Origin: an uncultured Christensenellaceae bacterium
Lineage (GTDB): Bacteria > Bacillota > Clostridia > Christensenellales > Borkfalkiaceae
NCBI GenBank assembly: GCA_910589015.1
Contig: CAJUSA010000015.1
Location: forward strand, 1-48,504
Reading direction: 5' to 3'
DNA length: 48,504 bases
Part shown: piece after piece, positions 1 to 7,220 of the stretch
Layout of the letters: every line of letters begins with the position of its first letter
Position numbering within the stretch: the first letter of the stretch is position 1
Position numbers and translations under genes: made by a program
The notes under the pieces: model-generated
What the model was told of the DNA's origin: nothing
The model's input: only the letters and a program-made list of their open reading frames with translations
Database searches by the model: none

Positions 1-251
1 GCAGGAACAGTACCGAACATATTTATAAAAGTATTTTTACGAACACCTATGTTTACACGATAAATATTCTCTCTATTCAAATCCGAACCTTTATCGTTAT
101 CGCCGTCTTTTTCTTTGACAGTCAAAATATAAATTCCACGTTTAAGCGTGTTATTCGGATTATAGAAAATTCCGCTTTCGCCCCAACTACGTACCAAAAC
201 CGTATCCGGCAAATTATCAAGGCAGTATTTGAGTATTTCGTTAGGTTGCAT
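1..251 (-). CDS. DUF6194 family protein, 3' part cut off by the window edge
   Basis: The first 83 codons of a gene whose C-terminus lies beyond position 1. The start is the ATG at 251, preceded by an AAGGAAG ribosome binding site. The N-terminus reads MQPNEILKYCLDNLPDTVLV and continues with WGESGIFYNP, then LKRGIYILTVKEKDG and a DLNRE segment followed by a YRVNIGV strand. This order (LPDT, WGE..FYNP, RG.Y..TIKEKDG, SDL.R.G.YRLN.G) is what I recall for DUF6194 proteins, small soluble proteins of unknown function that are common in actinobacteria and firmicutes. No catalytic role is known to me. Codon use is AT-rich, unlike the housekeeping genes to the right. It has its own promoter at 293-321. 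Confidence 0.7.
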   Translation of the reverse strand, partial: MQPNEILKYCLDNLPDTVLVRSWGESGIFYNPNNTLKRGIYILTVKEKDGDNDKGSDLNRENIYRVNIGVRKNTFINMFGTVP

Positions 252-292
252 TTTATATCTTCCTTGTATAAATTCCTGTATACCGCACAATC

Positions 293-321
293 ATTATAGC
301 ATAAAAAGGAAAGTAAGACAA
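293..321 (-). promoter_or_regulatory. Promoter of the DUF6194 gene
   Basis: On the minus strand TTGTCT (316-321) and TATAAT (293-298) are separated by 17 bp, placing the start of transcription about 35 nt upstream of the ATG at 251. The rest of 322-400 holds no gene that I can see. Confidence 0.55.
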
Positions 322-400
322 CCTATTAAATATTGTTGAATATGAAAACAGATCCATATTCTTACTATGCTACAAGTACCCTGTTCGTCCACATATCAGA

Positions 401-430
401 AAAGGCGTGGCTTCACGCCACGCCTTTTTT
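401..430 (-). terminator. Bidirectional intrinsic terminator
   Basis: An 11-bp perfect stem (401-411 with 417-427, loop of 5) is flanked by T-runs: TTTTTT on the plus side and TTTT on the minus side. It overlaps the stop codon of the small lipoprotein gene, which it would terminate. Confidence 0.75.
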
Positions 431-648
431 CATTCGTCTGAGTCTTTTTTATTTTTTAAGTACAACAAGAAATCTTCCGAAAGGTTTATAATTCCCATAT
501 AGCTCTCGCCCGCTTTCAGCGTTTGCCCTTCCACCGTCATAGAGTAAAACTTATACGTTCCCTCTACACCGCTGCCGCACGCAGCCAGACAGCACACGCC
601 CAAAATAAGCGCAACCACAGCAGACAACCAAACTTTTACCTGTTTCAT
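430..648 (-). CDS. Small lipoprotein, probably a truncated member of a larger family
   Basis: A 72-residue protein. It has a signal peptide with two lysines, a hydrophobic stretch and a lipobox LAAC (Cys24), so it should be anchored outside the membrane. After the anchor comes GTYKFYSMTVEGQTLKAGE, an opening I associate with clostridial small lipoproteins in which a longer beta-rich domain follows. Here the chain soon runs into a lysine- and acid-rich tail (LKNKKDSDE) and stops at a terminator, so it looks like a shortened or frame-shifted remnant of such a protein. The ribosome binding site AGGAGAGG is strong. The gene is divergent from an XRE regulator and shares its palindromic control region. 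Function unknown. Confidence 0.6.
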   Translation of the reverse strand: MKQVKVWLSAVVALILGVCCLAACGSGVEGTYKFYSMTVEGQTLKAGESYMGIINLSEDFLLYLKNKKDSDE

Positions 649-681
649 AGTACCTCTCCTTTTGATTTATCTAATGTATAC

Positions 682-711
682 ATTATACTACTGAATAAAT
701 ATTCTTGGCAA
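682..711 (-). promoter_or_regulatory. Promoter of the small lipoprotein gene
   Basis: TTGCCA (706-711) and TATAAT (682-687) on the minus strand are 18 bp apart. Its -35 box overlaps a TTGGCA on the plus strand, so control of the two divergent genes is physically interlocked. Confidence 0.5.
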
Positions 712-713
712 GT

Positions 714-739
714 ATATTTTCATTATATAATGAAAATAT
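714..739. promoter_or_regulatory. 26-bp perfect palindrome, likely XRE operator over the xre -10 box
   Basis: A perfect 26-bp inverted repeat centred between 726 and 727, core TTTTCATTATATAATGAAAA. It contains TATAAT (726-731) in the right place to be the -10 box of the XRE gene; the next upstream TTGGCA (705-710) is only 15 bp away. A repressor bound here would block its own transcription and could also affect the divergent lipoprotein promoter. Confidence 0.5.
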
Positions 740-761
740 TATTATAATGAGGAAATGAGAT

Positions 762-965
762 ATGACGTTGCGCATTTTGGAAATCTTAAAAGAAAAAGGG
801 AAAACCAAATATTGGCTGAATATGCAGCTCGGGCTAAGTTTTCAGAATTTTAACAATATGGTATACAATAAAACGAAGAGTATTAAATTCGAAAATTTAG
901 AGGCGCTTTGCGATATTCTCGAATGCACGCCCAACGACCTGTTTAAAGAATATCACAACAAATAA
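762..965 (+). CDS. XRE/Cro-type helix-turn-helix regulator (short, single domain)
   Basis: A 67-residue protein that is almost entirely one helix-turn-helix domain. Visible landmarks are an N-terminal helix (ILEILKEKGKTKYWLNMQLG), the recognition region (SFQNFNNMVYNKTKSIKFENLEAL) and the closing segment CDILECTPNDLFKE, the usual end of Cro/CI-like domains (HTH_26 type). It has no ligand or protease domain, so it is probably a simple DNA-binding repressor that acts as a dimer. The ribosome binding site is GAGG about 9 nt before the ATG. The 26-bp palindrome just upstream is the obvious autoregulatory target. The gene is followed directly by a terminator. Confidence 0.85.
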   Translation: MTLRILEILKEKGKTKYWLNMQLGLSFQNFNNMVYNKTKSIKFENLEALCDILECTPNDLFKEYHNK

Positions 966-992
966 AAAATCCCCCGTTCGGGGGGATTTTTT
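965..992. terminator. Bidirectional terminator between xre and proA
   Basis: AAAAATCCCCC and GGGGGATTTTT form a strong stem around a GTTCG loop region, with T-runs on both strands. It ends the convergent xre (+) and proA (-) transcripts. Confidence 0.85.
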
Positions 993-995
993 AAT

Positions 996-2231
996 TCATT
1001 TTCGTATCTGTCCGTTGCCGCGGATATAATATTTATAAGAAGTCAACTCGCGCAGTCCCATCGGTCCGCGGGCGTGTAGCTTCTGCGTCGAAATACCCAT
1101 TTCTGCGCCGTACCCGAACTCAAACCCGTCGGTAAAGCGCGTAGAAGCGTTGACGTAAACACAGGCGGAATCGATTTCGCGAAGAAAACGTGCGGCGACT
1201 TCCTCGTTTGCGGTGAGGATCGCCTCACTGTGCCCCGTGGAATGGTCGTTAATAAAGGCGATCGCCTCAGAGCAGTTTTCTACGATTTTCACGGATAGTT
1301 TCAACGAAAGAAACTCGGTATAAAAATCCTCATCGGTTGCGGGGGCAATGGTTGCACAAATCCTGCAACTCTCTTCATCACCGACGACTTCCACACCGTT
1401 TTCTTGCAACGCGGCGACCACCTCGCCCAGATGCTCTTTGGCAAACGCTCTGTCGAACACCAAACTCTCACAGGCATTACATACGCTCGGACGCTGCGTC
1501 TTAGCATTGAGCACGACAGGCAGAACATTCTGCACCCGCGCGCTTGTTTCGATATAAATATGACAGTTCCCCGTACCCGTTTCGATGACCGGTACGGTCG
1601 CATTTTCCAACGTACTGCGAATAAGCGACGCACTGCCGCGCGGAATGAGCACGTCGAGCGCGCCTTTTTGGCGCATAAATTCGCGCGCGCCCTCGCGCGA
1701 GCAATCTTCCAACAGCTGAATAAATTCGGGATTAAACCCGACGCGCGCGATCGCCTCTTTCATGATACAAACGATTTTGCGGTTTGTGCGTTGCGCGTCG
1801 GCACTGCCGCGCAGCACAACGGCGTTTCCGCTCTTGATACAAAGTCCGATCGCATCCGCCGTAACGTTGGGGCGTGCCTCGTAGATAATGCCCACCACGC
1901 CGAACGGTACGCGCACGCGTTCGATCTGCAATCCGTCTGCGCGCGTCGTTTTTTCAAGCACTTCGCCGACGGGACAAGAAAGCGCGACAAGCTGCCGCAA
2001 CCCTTCCGCGATTAAGGATATGCGTTCCGCCGTCAAAGTAAGACGATCGCGGAGCTGTTCGCCCCGCGTAAAACTGAGCAAATCCTCTCGGTTTGCCCCG
2101 ATAATTTCGTCTGTATGCGCCGTAAGCGCGTCTGCCGCCGCTGCGAGCATGGCGTTTTTTTCGTCCTCGCCCGAATAAGCGATTGCGCTTACGGCTGCTT
2201 TTGCCGCCAAGCAGGTTTCCCGAACGGTCAT
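996..2231 (-). CDS. proA: Gamma-glutamyl phosphate reductase
   Basis: ProA reduces gamma-glutamyl phosphate to glutamate-5-semialdehyde with NADPH, the second step of proline synthesis. The 411-residue length is normal for the family. Seen in the sequence: the nucleotide-binding region VPFGVVGIIYEARPNVT (108-124), SGNAVVLRG (134-142), ETGTGNCH (217-224) and the catalytic cysteine in KTQRPSVCNACESL (Cys251). The C-terminal MGISTQKLHARGPMGL segment is also typical. The glutamate 5-kinase gene proB, often adjacent, is not in this window. The gene starts 3 bp after the yebC stop, with its ribosome binding site inside the end of yebC, so it is the last gene of a trmH-yebC-proA unit. Confidence 0.95.
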   Translation of the reverse strand: MTVRETCLAAKAAVSAIAYSGEDEKNAMLAAAADALTAHTDEIIGANREDLLSFTRGEQLRDRLTLTAERISLIAEGLRQLVALSCPVGEVLEKTTRADGLQIERVRVPFGVVGIIYEARPNVTADAIGLCIKSGNAVVLRGSADAQRTNRKIVCIMKEAIARVGFNPEFIQLLEDCSREGAREFMRQKGALDVLIPRGSASLIRSTLENATVPVIETGTGNCHIYIETSARVQNVLPVVLNAKTQRPSVCNACESLVFDRAFAKEHLGEVVAALQENGVEVVGDEESCRICATIAPATDEDFYTEFLSLKLSVKIVENCSEAIAFINDHSTGHSEAILTANEEVAARFLREIDSACVYVNASTRFTDGFEFGYGAEMGISTQKLHARGPMGLRELTSYKYYIRGNGQIRK

Positions 2232-2234
2232 GAT

Positions 2235-2975
2235 TTAGTCTTCTTCCTCTTCCTCGGGAAGTTCGACGTTATGATAAATATTCTGCACGTCGTCGTTCTC
2301 TTCGAGTTTATCGAGCATTTTTAAGAAGGTTTCGAGCTTATCGGGCGCAAGCGTGATTTTGCTCTGCGGAAGCATGGTGAGTTCGGCTTGCAGAAAGGTA
2401 AGCCCTTTTTCTTCGAGGAATTTTCTCGCTTCCGAAAACGCCGCGACCGACGTGTAGATTTCGAATGCGTCCTCTTCGGTGACGACGTCGTCCGCGCCCG
2501 CCTCGATGGCAAGCTCGGTCACCTCGTCCTCGGAAAGCGCCGCCGTCCGCTCGACAACAATCAGCCCCTTATGATCGAACATATACGAAACACAACCCGT
2601 CATTCCTAAACTGCCGCCGTGTTTCGACATGATCGCACGCACGTCGCCCGCGGTGCGGTTGTTGTTGTCGGTCAACGTCGTAACGATCACCGCCGAACCC
2701 GCAACGCCGTATCCTTCGTAGGTGAGTTCCTTATAGTCCTTATCGCCCACTTCGCCCGCCGCTTTTTTGATCGTGCGTTCGATGTTGTCGTTGGGCATGT
2801 TCGCCGCCTTTGCTTTTGCAATTACGTCGGCAAGTTTCGAGTTGGTCGAGGGGTTGGGATTGCCCTTTGCGGCAACCGCAAGCTCTCTGCCGAGTTTGGT
2901 GAAAATTTTACCGCGCGCAGCGTCCGCCTTGCCCTTCTTTGCCTGAATATTGTGCCATTTGCTATGACCTGACAT
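2235..2975 (-). CDS. yebC: YebC/PmpR/TACO1 family regulator
   Basis: A 246-residue cytoplasmic protein opening with MSGHSKWHNIQAKKGKADAA, the signature of the YebC family. Internal landmarks include NMPNDNIERTIKKA, the YEGYGV motif and DNNNRTAGDVR. Family members were first described as DNA-binding transcription regulators. More recent work places them on ribosomes, where they relieve stalling at difficult peptide motifs. The C-terminus is very acidic (PEEEEED). The ribosome binding site is GAGGTG. It sits between an RNA methyltransferase and proA, three genes on one strand with tiny gaps, so they are likely co-transcribed. Confidence 0.95.
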   Translation of the reverse strand: MSGHSKWHNIQAKKGKADAARGKIFTKLGRELAVAAKGNPNPSTNSKLADVIAKAKAANMPNDNIERTIKKAAGEVGDKDYKELTYEGYGVAGSAVIVTTLTDNNNRTAGDVRAIMSKHGGSLGMTGCVSYMFDHKGLIVVERTAALSEDEVTELAIEAGADDVVTEEDAFEIYTSVAAFSEARKFLEEKGLTFLQAELTMLPQSKITLAPDKLETFLKMLDKLEENDDVQNIYHNVELPEEEEED

Positions 2976-2987
2976 AAAAACACCTCG

Positions 2988-3722
2988 TTAAACGGTTTTA
3001 TTTTTTAATAAATACATCAGAATGCCCGCCGAGACCGCCGCATTCAGACTTTCGGTATGCTTGCCCATGGGAATGGACACGGTATACGCGGCGCATTCCC
3101 GAACGGCGGCGGAAAGTCCGTTTCCTTCGTTCCCGATCGCAAGCGCAAACACCTTCGGCGGTGTAAAAGAAAAGATATTTTCCCCGCCCATATCGGCGGC
3201 GATCACGGAGATACCCCCAAGCATGCCGAGCACCTCTTCGCGCGAGCCCTGCATGATATTCGCAAAAAAGATACCGCTCATGCTTGCCCGCACGCTTTTG
3301 GGCGAATACGGATCGGCGCAGTCGACGCAGTACAGATCGCGGTACCCCGCCGCAACCGCCGTACGAATCACCGCGCCGACGTTGGCGGGATCGGAAACGC
3401 CGTCGAGCAGAATGCACGGCCCTTCGGGCGGCGCCAGTCCCCGATCGGGCAGGACGACCTCGGCGGCGACGGACTGCGGATTTTTCGCGTCGCATACCGC
3501 CGCAAACGCATCGCGCCCGAGCGTTACCGTTTCGCACGCATACCCTTCGCCGACGCGATCTTCGCGCACGATCAGGCGCTTTACATGCTGTCCGCTCGCC
3601 AGACACTCGCGCACCATTTTCTCGCCTTCGACGAGATAGGTGCCGCACACGCGCCTGCCCTTTTTCTCTTTGAGCGAGGCAAGTTCTTTTACGATGGGAT
3701 TGTTTTTGGAAATTATGATCAT
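2988..3722 (-). CDS. TrmH/SpoU family RNA 2'-O-methyltransferase
   Basis: This protein probably transfers a methyl group from S-adenosylmethionine to a ribose 2'-OH of rRNA or tRNA. The three SPOUT knot motifs are visible: LLDGVSDPANVGAVIRTA, LAIGNEGNGLS and VSIPMGKHTESLNAAVSAGI. An N-terminal substrate-binding domain (SKNNPIVKELASLKEKKGRR, LVEGEKMVREC) precedes them, as in RlmB and YsgA-like enzymes. I chose the ATG at 3722, giving 244 residues that begin MIIISKNN. An in-frame upstream TTG at 3746 lies inside the terminator stem of the rplT operon and has no ribosome binding site. The chosen start also has only a weak one. The exact target nucleotide cannot be read from sequence. Confidence 0.88.
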   Translation of the reverse strand: MIIISKNNPIVKELASLKEKKGRRVCGTYLVEGEKMVRECLASGQHVKRLIVREDRVGEGYACETVTLGRDAFAAVCDAKNPQSVAAEVVLPDRGLAPPEGPCILLDGVSDPANVGAVIRTAVAAGYRDLYCVDCADPYSPKSVRASMSGIFFANIMQGSREEVLGMLGGISVIAADMGGENIFSFTPPKVFALAIGNEGNGLSAAVRECAAYTVSIPMGKHTESLNAAVSAGILMYLLKNKTV

Positions 3723-3731
3723 TCCGATGAC

Positions 3732-3758
3732 AAAAAAGCCTTTCAATGAAAGGCTTTT
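3732..3758 (-). terminator. Terminator after rplT
   Basis: Stem AAAAGCCTTTC with GAAAGGCTTTT around a 3-nt loop, followed on the minus strand by TTTTTTG. It ends the infC-rpmI-rplT transcript and lies only about 10 bp before the start of the methyltransferase gene. That gene therefore needs read-through or a promoter inside rplT. Confidence 0.75.
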
Positions 3759-3763
3759 ATAAC

Positions 3764-4114
3764 TTATTTCGCGGCTTTCGCCTTTTCGCAGAGTTGTGCG
3801 AACGCCTTTTCGTCGTTGACGGCAAGGTCGGCAAGCACTTTACGGTTGAGCCCGATGCCCGCAACTTTCAGCCCGTTCATAAGACGGGAATAGGAAAGCC
3901 CGTTGAGGCGCGCGCCCGCGTTGATACGCGTGATCCACAGGCTGCGCATATCGCGCTTTCTGTGCTTTCTGCCGATGTAGGCATAGTTGAGCGACTTCAT
4001 CACCGCTTCGCGTGCGATGCGGTAATTCTTGCTCTTGCAGCCAAAGTAACCTTTGGCGAGTTTCATTATCTTTCTGCGTTTTTTTACGCCGTTGACCGCT
4101 CTTTTAATACGCAT
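3764..4114 (-). CDS. rplT: Ribosomal protein bL20
   Basis: A 116-residue basic protein, full length for the family. It opens MRIKRAVNGVKKRRKIMKLA and contains GYFGCKSKNYRIAREAVMKS and RKHRKRDMRSLWITRINA, which are bL20 hallmarks. It binds 23S rRNA early in assembly of the large subunit. In Bacillota and enterobacteria L20 also represses its own operon by binding the mRNA, which fits the structured leader upstream of infC here. The ribosome binding site is GGAG. It follows rpmI by 11 bp. Confidence 0.97.
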   Translation of the reverse strand: MRIKRAVNGVKKRRKIMKLAKGYFGCKSKNYRIAREAVMKSLNYAYIGRKHRKRDMRSLWITRINAGARLNGLSYSRLMNGLKVAGIGLNRKVLADLAVNDEKAFAQLCEKAKAAK

Positions 4115-4125
4115 GGTTCACTCCT

Positions 4126-4326
4126 TTAATCCTTATAGGGAATCATCTTTTTGACGTTGTTTTCTTGCGCAGAGGAAACGAGCGTCACCTGACGCAGATT
4201 TCTCTTTCTCTTTCTGTTTTTCGTTTCGGCCTTGTGGTTTTTGCCGCCGTGAGGTCTTTTCACCTTACCGCTACCCGTGAGCCAAAAACGCTTTTTGCTA
4301 CCGCTGTGCGATTTCTGTTTCGGCAT
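4126..4326 (-). CDS. rpmI: Ribosomal protein bL35
   Basis: A 66-residue protein starting MPKQKSHSGSKKRFWLTGSG, with the following KVKRPHGGKNHKAETKNRKRKRNL stretch split over the standard bL35 fold (highly basic, KSHSG.KKRF). The ATG at 4326 is the true start because a perfect TTTGGAGGAAAA ribosome binding site lies directly before it. A TTG five codons further upstream overlaps that site and is not a start. It is the second gene of the infC-rpmI-rplT operon, the conserved bacterial order. Confidence 0.97.
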   Translation of the reverse strand: MPKQKSHSGSKKRFWLTGSGKVKRPHGGKNHKAETKNRKRKRNLRQVTLVSSAQENNVKKMIPYKD

Positions 4327-4380
4327 TTTATTTTCCTCCAAATGATTTGTTTTTTAATGATTCCGCCCTTGCGGGTGAAT

Positions 4381-4893
4381 TTACTTTTTTGCGGGGGCGA
4401 GGATCATGATCAGATTGCGCCCTTCCTGATTGACCGGCTTTTCGATGACGGCAAGCTCTTTCAAAAGATCGGCGAAATCGGTCATGACCTTTTTCGCAAG
4501 CGACGCGTGCGCCATCTGCCTGCCGCGCAGACGAATGGAAACCTTCACTTTGTTGCCCGCTTCCAAAAACCGCGTTGCCTGTTTCGCCTTGACGTTGATA
4601 TCGCCGACGTCGATCGTCATGGAAAGCTGCACCTCTTTGAGTTCGACGATCTTCTGGTTTTTGCGGTTTTCCTTTTCCTTTTTCGCCTGTTCGAATTTGA
4701 ACTTGCCCCAATCCATGATTTTACACACGGGCGGAACGGCGGTCGGCGAAATTTTCACGAGGTCGAGATTTTCTTCCTCGGCAAGACGTAACGCCTCTCT
4801 CGGCGTCATGATGCCGAGCTGTTCGCCCGTCGACGAAATGACGCGGATCTCGCGGTCGCGGATCTCACCGTTTAACTGGTTCTGCGCTTTGAT
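4381..4893 (-). CDS. infC: Translation initiation factor IF-3 with a non-AUG start
   Basis: IF-3 binds the 30S subunit, keeps the subunits apart and discriminates against wrong start codons. The N-domain (QLNGEIRDREIRVISSTGEQLG) and C-domain (KEVQLSMTIDVGDINVKAKQATRFL, then KVKVSIRLRGRQMAH) are both complete. There is no suitable ATG: the family N-terminus begins at IIKAQNQ, encoded ATT ATC. A strong GGGAGGG site lies 4 nt before ATT (4896) and 7 nt before ATC (4893). I chose ATC by spacing; ATT is the alternative. Rare start codons are how infC is autoregulated in other bacteria, since IF-3 itself rejects them. The product is 170 residues. It is the first gene of the operon. Confidence 0.93.
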   Translation of the reverse strand: MKAQNQLNGEIRDREIRVISSTGEQLGIMTPREALRLAEEENLDLVKISPTAVPPVCKIMDWGKFKFEQAKKEKENRKNQKIVELKEVQLSMTIDVGDINVKAKQATRFLEAGNKVKVSIRLRGRQMAHASLAKKVMTDFADLLKELAVIEKPVNQEGRNLIMILAPAKK

Positions 4894-5040
4894 AATTCTA
4901 CCCTCCCAAGCAAAATAAAAACGGGTTGCACAAGACAACCCGCAGGAAAATATCATACGCGGATAACCGCGCAATATCCCGATACATAGACCCGACGGTT
5001 GAAAAACCGTGCGGAGAGAAGGGTTGACCTCTGCTTAACG
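4894..5040 (-). promoter_or_regulatory. infC/L20-type leader with attenuator
   Basis: The transcribed leader of about 145 nt contains several hairpins (around 4958-4972 and 4994-5009) and ends in a classical terminator just before infC. A CAACCC stretch near its 5' end (5021-5026, minus strand) can pair with GGGTTG of the terminator's first arm (4936-4941), giving a possible antiterminator. Position and architecture fit the Bacillota L20 leader class. Which Rfam family it belongs to I cannot test. Confidence 0.6.
4912..4942 (-). terminator. Attenuator terminator in the infC leader
   Basis: On the minus strand CGGGTTG and CAACCCG (4936-4942 and 4922-4928) form a stem followed by TTTTTATTTT. 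It lies between the promoter and the infC ribosome binding site, so it must be bypassed for expression. Confidence 0.75.
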
Positions 5041-5045
5041 TGATT

Positions 5046-5074
5046 ATTTTAACAGATACGGTAAGCCTTGTCAA
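5046..5074 (-). promoter_or_regulatory. Promoter of the infC-rpmI-rplT operon
   Basis: A consensus -35 TTGACA (5069-5074) and TAAAAT (5046-5051) are separated by 17 bp. This is one of the strongest promoter matches in the window. Confidence 0.85.
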
Positions 5075-5099
5075 CGATTTTACGCACGGTTTTGCAAAT

Positions 5100-7184
5100 T
5101 TATGAATTTTTTCGGGGATCGAGCAACACGGCGATATACGACGCGAACCCGTGGTCGAGACTGCCGAATACGCTGTCGTGTTCCCAAAGCGTGCCCGTTT
5201 CGCACGCCATTTTGTAAAAATAGTCGACCGATTCTTCCTTTACCTTATTATAATAACCGTGGTCTTTCAGCAGACACAGCCGCAGATAGTTCCCGATAAA
5301 CGCATTCGAGGGATAGACGGTCGGATAGACGTCCGCGGGGCGGTTGGGACCGAATTTCGAAAGCAGCCGTTCCCAAAGGTCCGCATGCGACGCGGGCGTG
5401 GCAACGCCGCTGAAAAAGGCGTAATACTGGCAGGTTTCGCTCGTGTTGCCCGTTTTAACAAGTTTGCCCTCTTTGCGCACGGCGTTATCCTCAAAAAATT
5501 TGCCGTTAAACGATTGCGTGCGCACCGTGTTGCGGATCTTTTCCGCCTTTTCGCGCAACGCCGCCTCGTTGTAAAGTTGCGCCGCGCAATCCAAAGCGCA
5601 TGCGTAAATCATGTTCGAAGGATAATTCACACCGCAAACAAAACTTTCGTCGTTTGCTTTACTCCATTCGAGAAAGATCCAACCTTCTAAATTTTCAAGC
5701 AAGCCGTCGGCATTTTCGAATTTTTCAAAATATTGCAACAGCGCGAATACCTTTTCGCGGCTCAATGCGGGCAAACTTTCGTCGCCCGTACGCTTTTTAT
5801 AATCGACAAGCTCGATGACGTACCACATCGCCCAGTTGGGGATATACATGTTGTCTTCCGAAAAATCGGCGGGATAACACATGGGGATCATGCCCTCGGG
5901 CAGATACGGCTGTTTGCGGGGCGAGAGCGCGATATTTTCGAGAAAATTGCGTTCGACTTTATTGTCGCCCGTAAAATACCGTTCGGCGCGGGCGGAAAAC
6001 CAGCTGTCGCACAGCCAACCTGCACGCTCGCGCGAGGGACAGTCGGTAAGGATATCGACGGCGTTATGGCGGAAGGTGCGCGCCGCGGCGTCGAGAACGG
6101 CGTCGATACGCGCATCGCCGCACGATTGCTTCCGAACGGGAACGTCGGGATTTTCATAACGGATCATGCTCAAGCCGTTGACGGCGAGCGAACCGCTCAA
6201 AACAAGAATTTTAACATAGCGCGCCGTATACGGCTCAAACGCCGTGTGCGTAAACGCGCCCGCTTTGGCGCGGTATTCGATGATATTGTATGTATCGTTG
6301 CGTTCAAAACGGATATTGCGCGGTTCGTCCGCCCTTTTTTCGGTGCGGTAATCGACTTCGTCGAACAAAACGAGGAAGTGGCTTTCTTCCCTGATCTCGG
6401 CGTCGAGGCGCAAAAAGCCCGTTTCCGAACAGGCGAACGCATACACGGCATACCCGCCCTCATGCAAAATCCCTTCCTGCGCGCCCTTACGGTAACAAAT
6501 CCCTTCAAGATATTTGCACGGGTTGGTCTGCACCGCGCCGAGCGGAAAGAGCCCAATCGCCTCGTTGGTCAGATACCGCACGTCGTAAGGGACTTTCTCG
6601 CCGCCGTAGCCGAAGGAACCGCCCTCGACGCGTTCGGCGCAGACGGTGTCATAGACGGGATAGCTCACGCCGCGGGCAAGTAGCTTGCGCGCGGAAACGA
6701 CGCGTAAGCGCGCGGGCAGGTTTTGCGCCCTTCCCGTAAAATCGTAACTTTCCGAAAACGGGCGCTGATAACTGAACCGCACGACCTTTTGCAAGCGTTC
6801 CCCGCTTACCGCGCACGCAAAATCGCCGTCCTCATCGGTACGGGCGACGACTTTATCGCCGCTTAACACTTCCGCCTGAAAGAACGGCGGCTCGTTCAGA
6901 CTGTAAAAACTGTTGCAGGCATATCCCGCAACCGTGAAAAGCAAACGGCTTTCCGCCCGTAACGTAAAACGGTATTCGTCTACCCGCGCATAATCGTGCG
7001 CCGCACGCGCCGGCCCGTAGCCGTAAAACACGCCGTTAAGCGCGAACGAATAAAAATTACAAGCCGTTACGCGCAGAATATAATCGCCCTTGCCGAGGGT
7101 AAGCGAAAAAAGACAGGTTACATTCTTTTCGCCCGTCTTTTCCGCCGCCCAAACGGGCTTTGCTCTTTTGAAAAATTCTTCCAT
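5100..7184 (-). CDS. GH78-type alpha-L-rhamnosidase, cytoplasmic
   Basis: This enzyme probably removes terminal alpha-L-rhamnose from plant oligosaccharides. The N-terminal half is beta-sandwich-like. The catalytic (alpha/alpha)6 barrel begins near DCPSRERAGWLCDS (381-394). Asp381, Glu386 and Asp393 have the spacing (+5, +12) of the rhamnose-binding acidic residues of characterised GH78 enzymes, and Glu668 in TLWEHDS matches the C-terminal catalytic glutamate. There is no signal peptide, so it should act inside the cell on imported sugars. The start at 7184 (MEEFFKRAKPVW, 694 residues) is chosen because longer versions run into the upstream gene and read as arginine-rich nonsense. It has no ribosome binding site; a promoter -10 box lies 6 nt upstream (see 7191-7220). 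Confidence 0.88.
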   Translation of the reverse strand: MEEFFKRAKPVWAAEKTGEKNVTCLFSLTLGKGDYILRVTACNFYSFALNGVFYGYGPARAAHDYARVDEYRFTLRAESRLLFTVAGYACNSFYSLNEPPFFQAEVLSGDKVVARTDEDGDFACAVSGERLQKVVRFSYQRPFSESYDFTGRAQNLPARLRVVSARKLLARGVSYPVYDTVCAERVEGGSFGYGGEKVPYDVRYLTNEAIGLFPLGAVQTNPCKYLEGICYRKGAQEGILHEGGYAVYAFACSETGFLRLDAEIREESHFLVLFDEVDYRTEKRADEPRNIRFERNDTYNIIEYRAKAGAFTHTAFEPYTARYVKILVLSGSLAVNGLSMIRYENPDVPVRKQSCGDARIDAVLDAAARTFRHNAVDILTDCPSRERAGWLCDSWFSARAERYFTGDNKVERNFLENIALSPRKQPYLPEGMIPMCYPADFSEDNMYIPNWAMWYVIELVDYKKRTGDESLPALSREKVFALLQYFEKFENADGLLENLEGWIFLEWSKANDESFVCGVNYPSNMIYACALDCAAQLYNEAALREKAEKIRNTVRTQSFNGKFFEDNAVRKEGKLVKTGNTSETCQYYAFFSGVATPASHADLWERLLSKFGPNRPADVYPTVYPSNAFIGNYLRLCLLKDHGYYNKVKEESVDYFYKMACETGTLWEHDSVFGSLDHGFASYIAVLLDPRKNS

Positions 7185-7190
7185 ATTTTT

Positions 7191-7220
7191 ATTATAATAT
7201 AAAGGACGCCCTTCCGTCAA
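7191..7220 (-). promoter_or_regulatory. Promoter placed for a leaderless GH78 transcript
   Basis: TTGACG (7215-7220), 18 bp, TATAAT (7191-7196), then only six bases (AAAAAT) before the ATG at 7184. Transcription would begin at or next to the start codon. The -35 box overlaps the stop codon of the preceding GH127 gene. No Shine-Dalgarno sequence is present. Confidence 0.55.
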
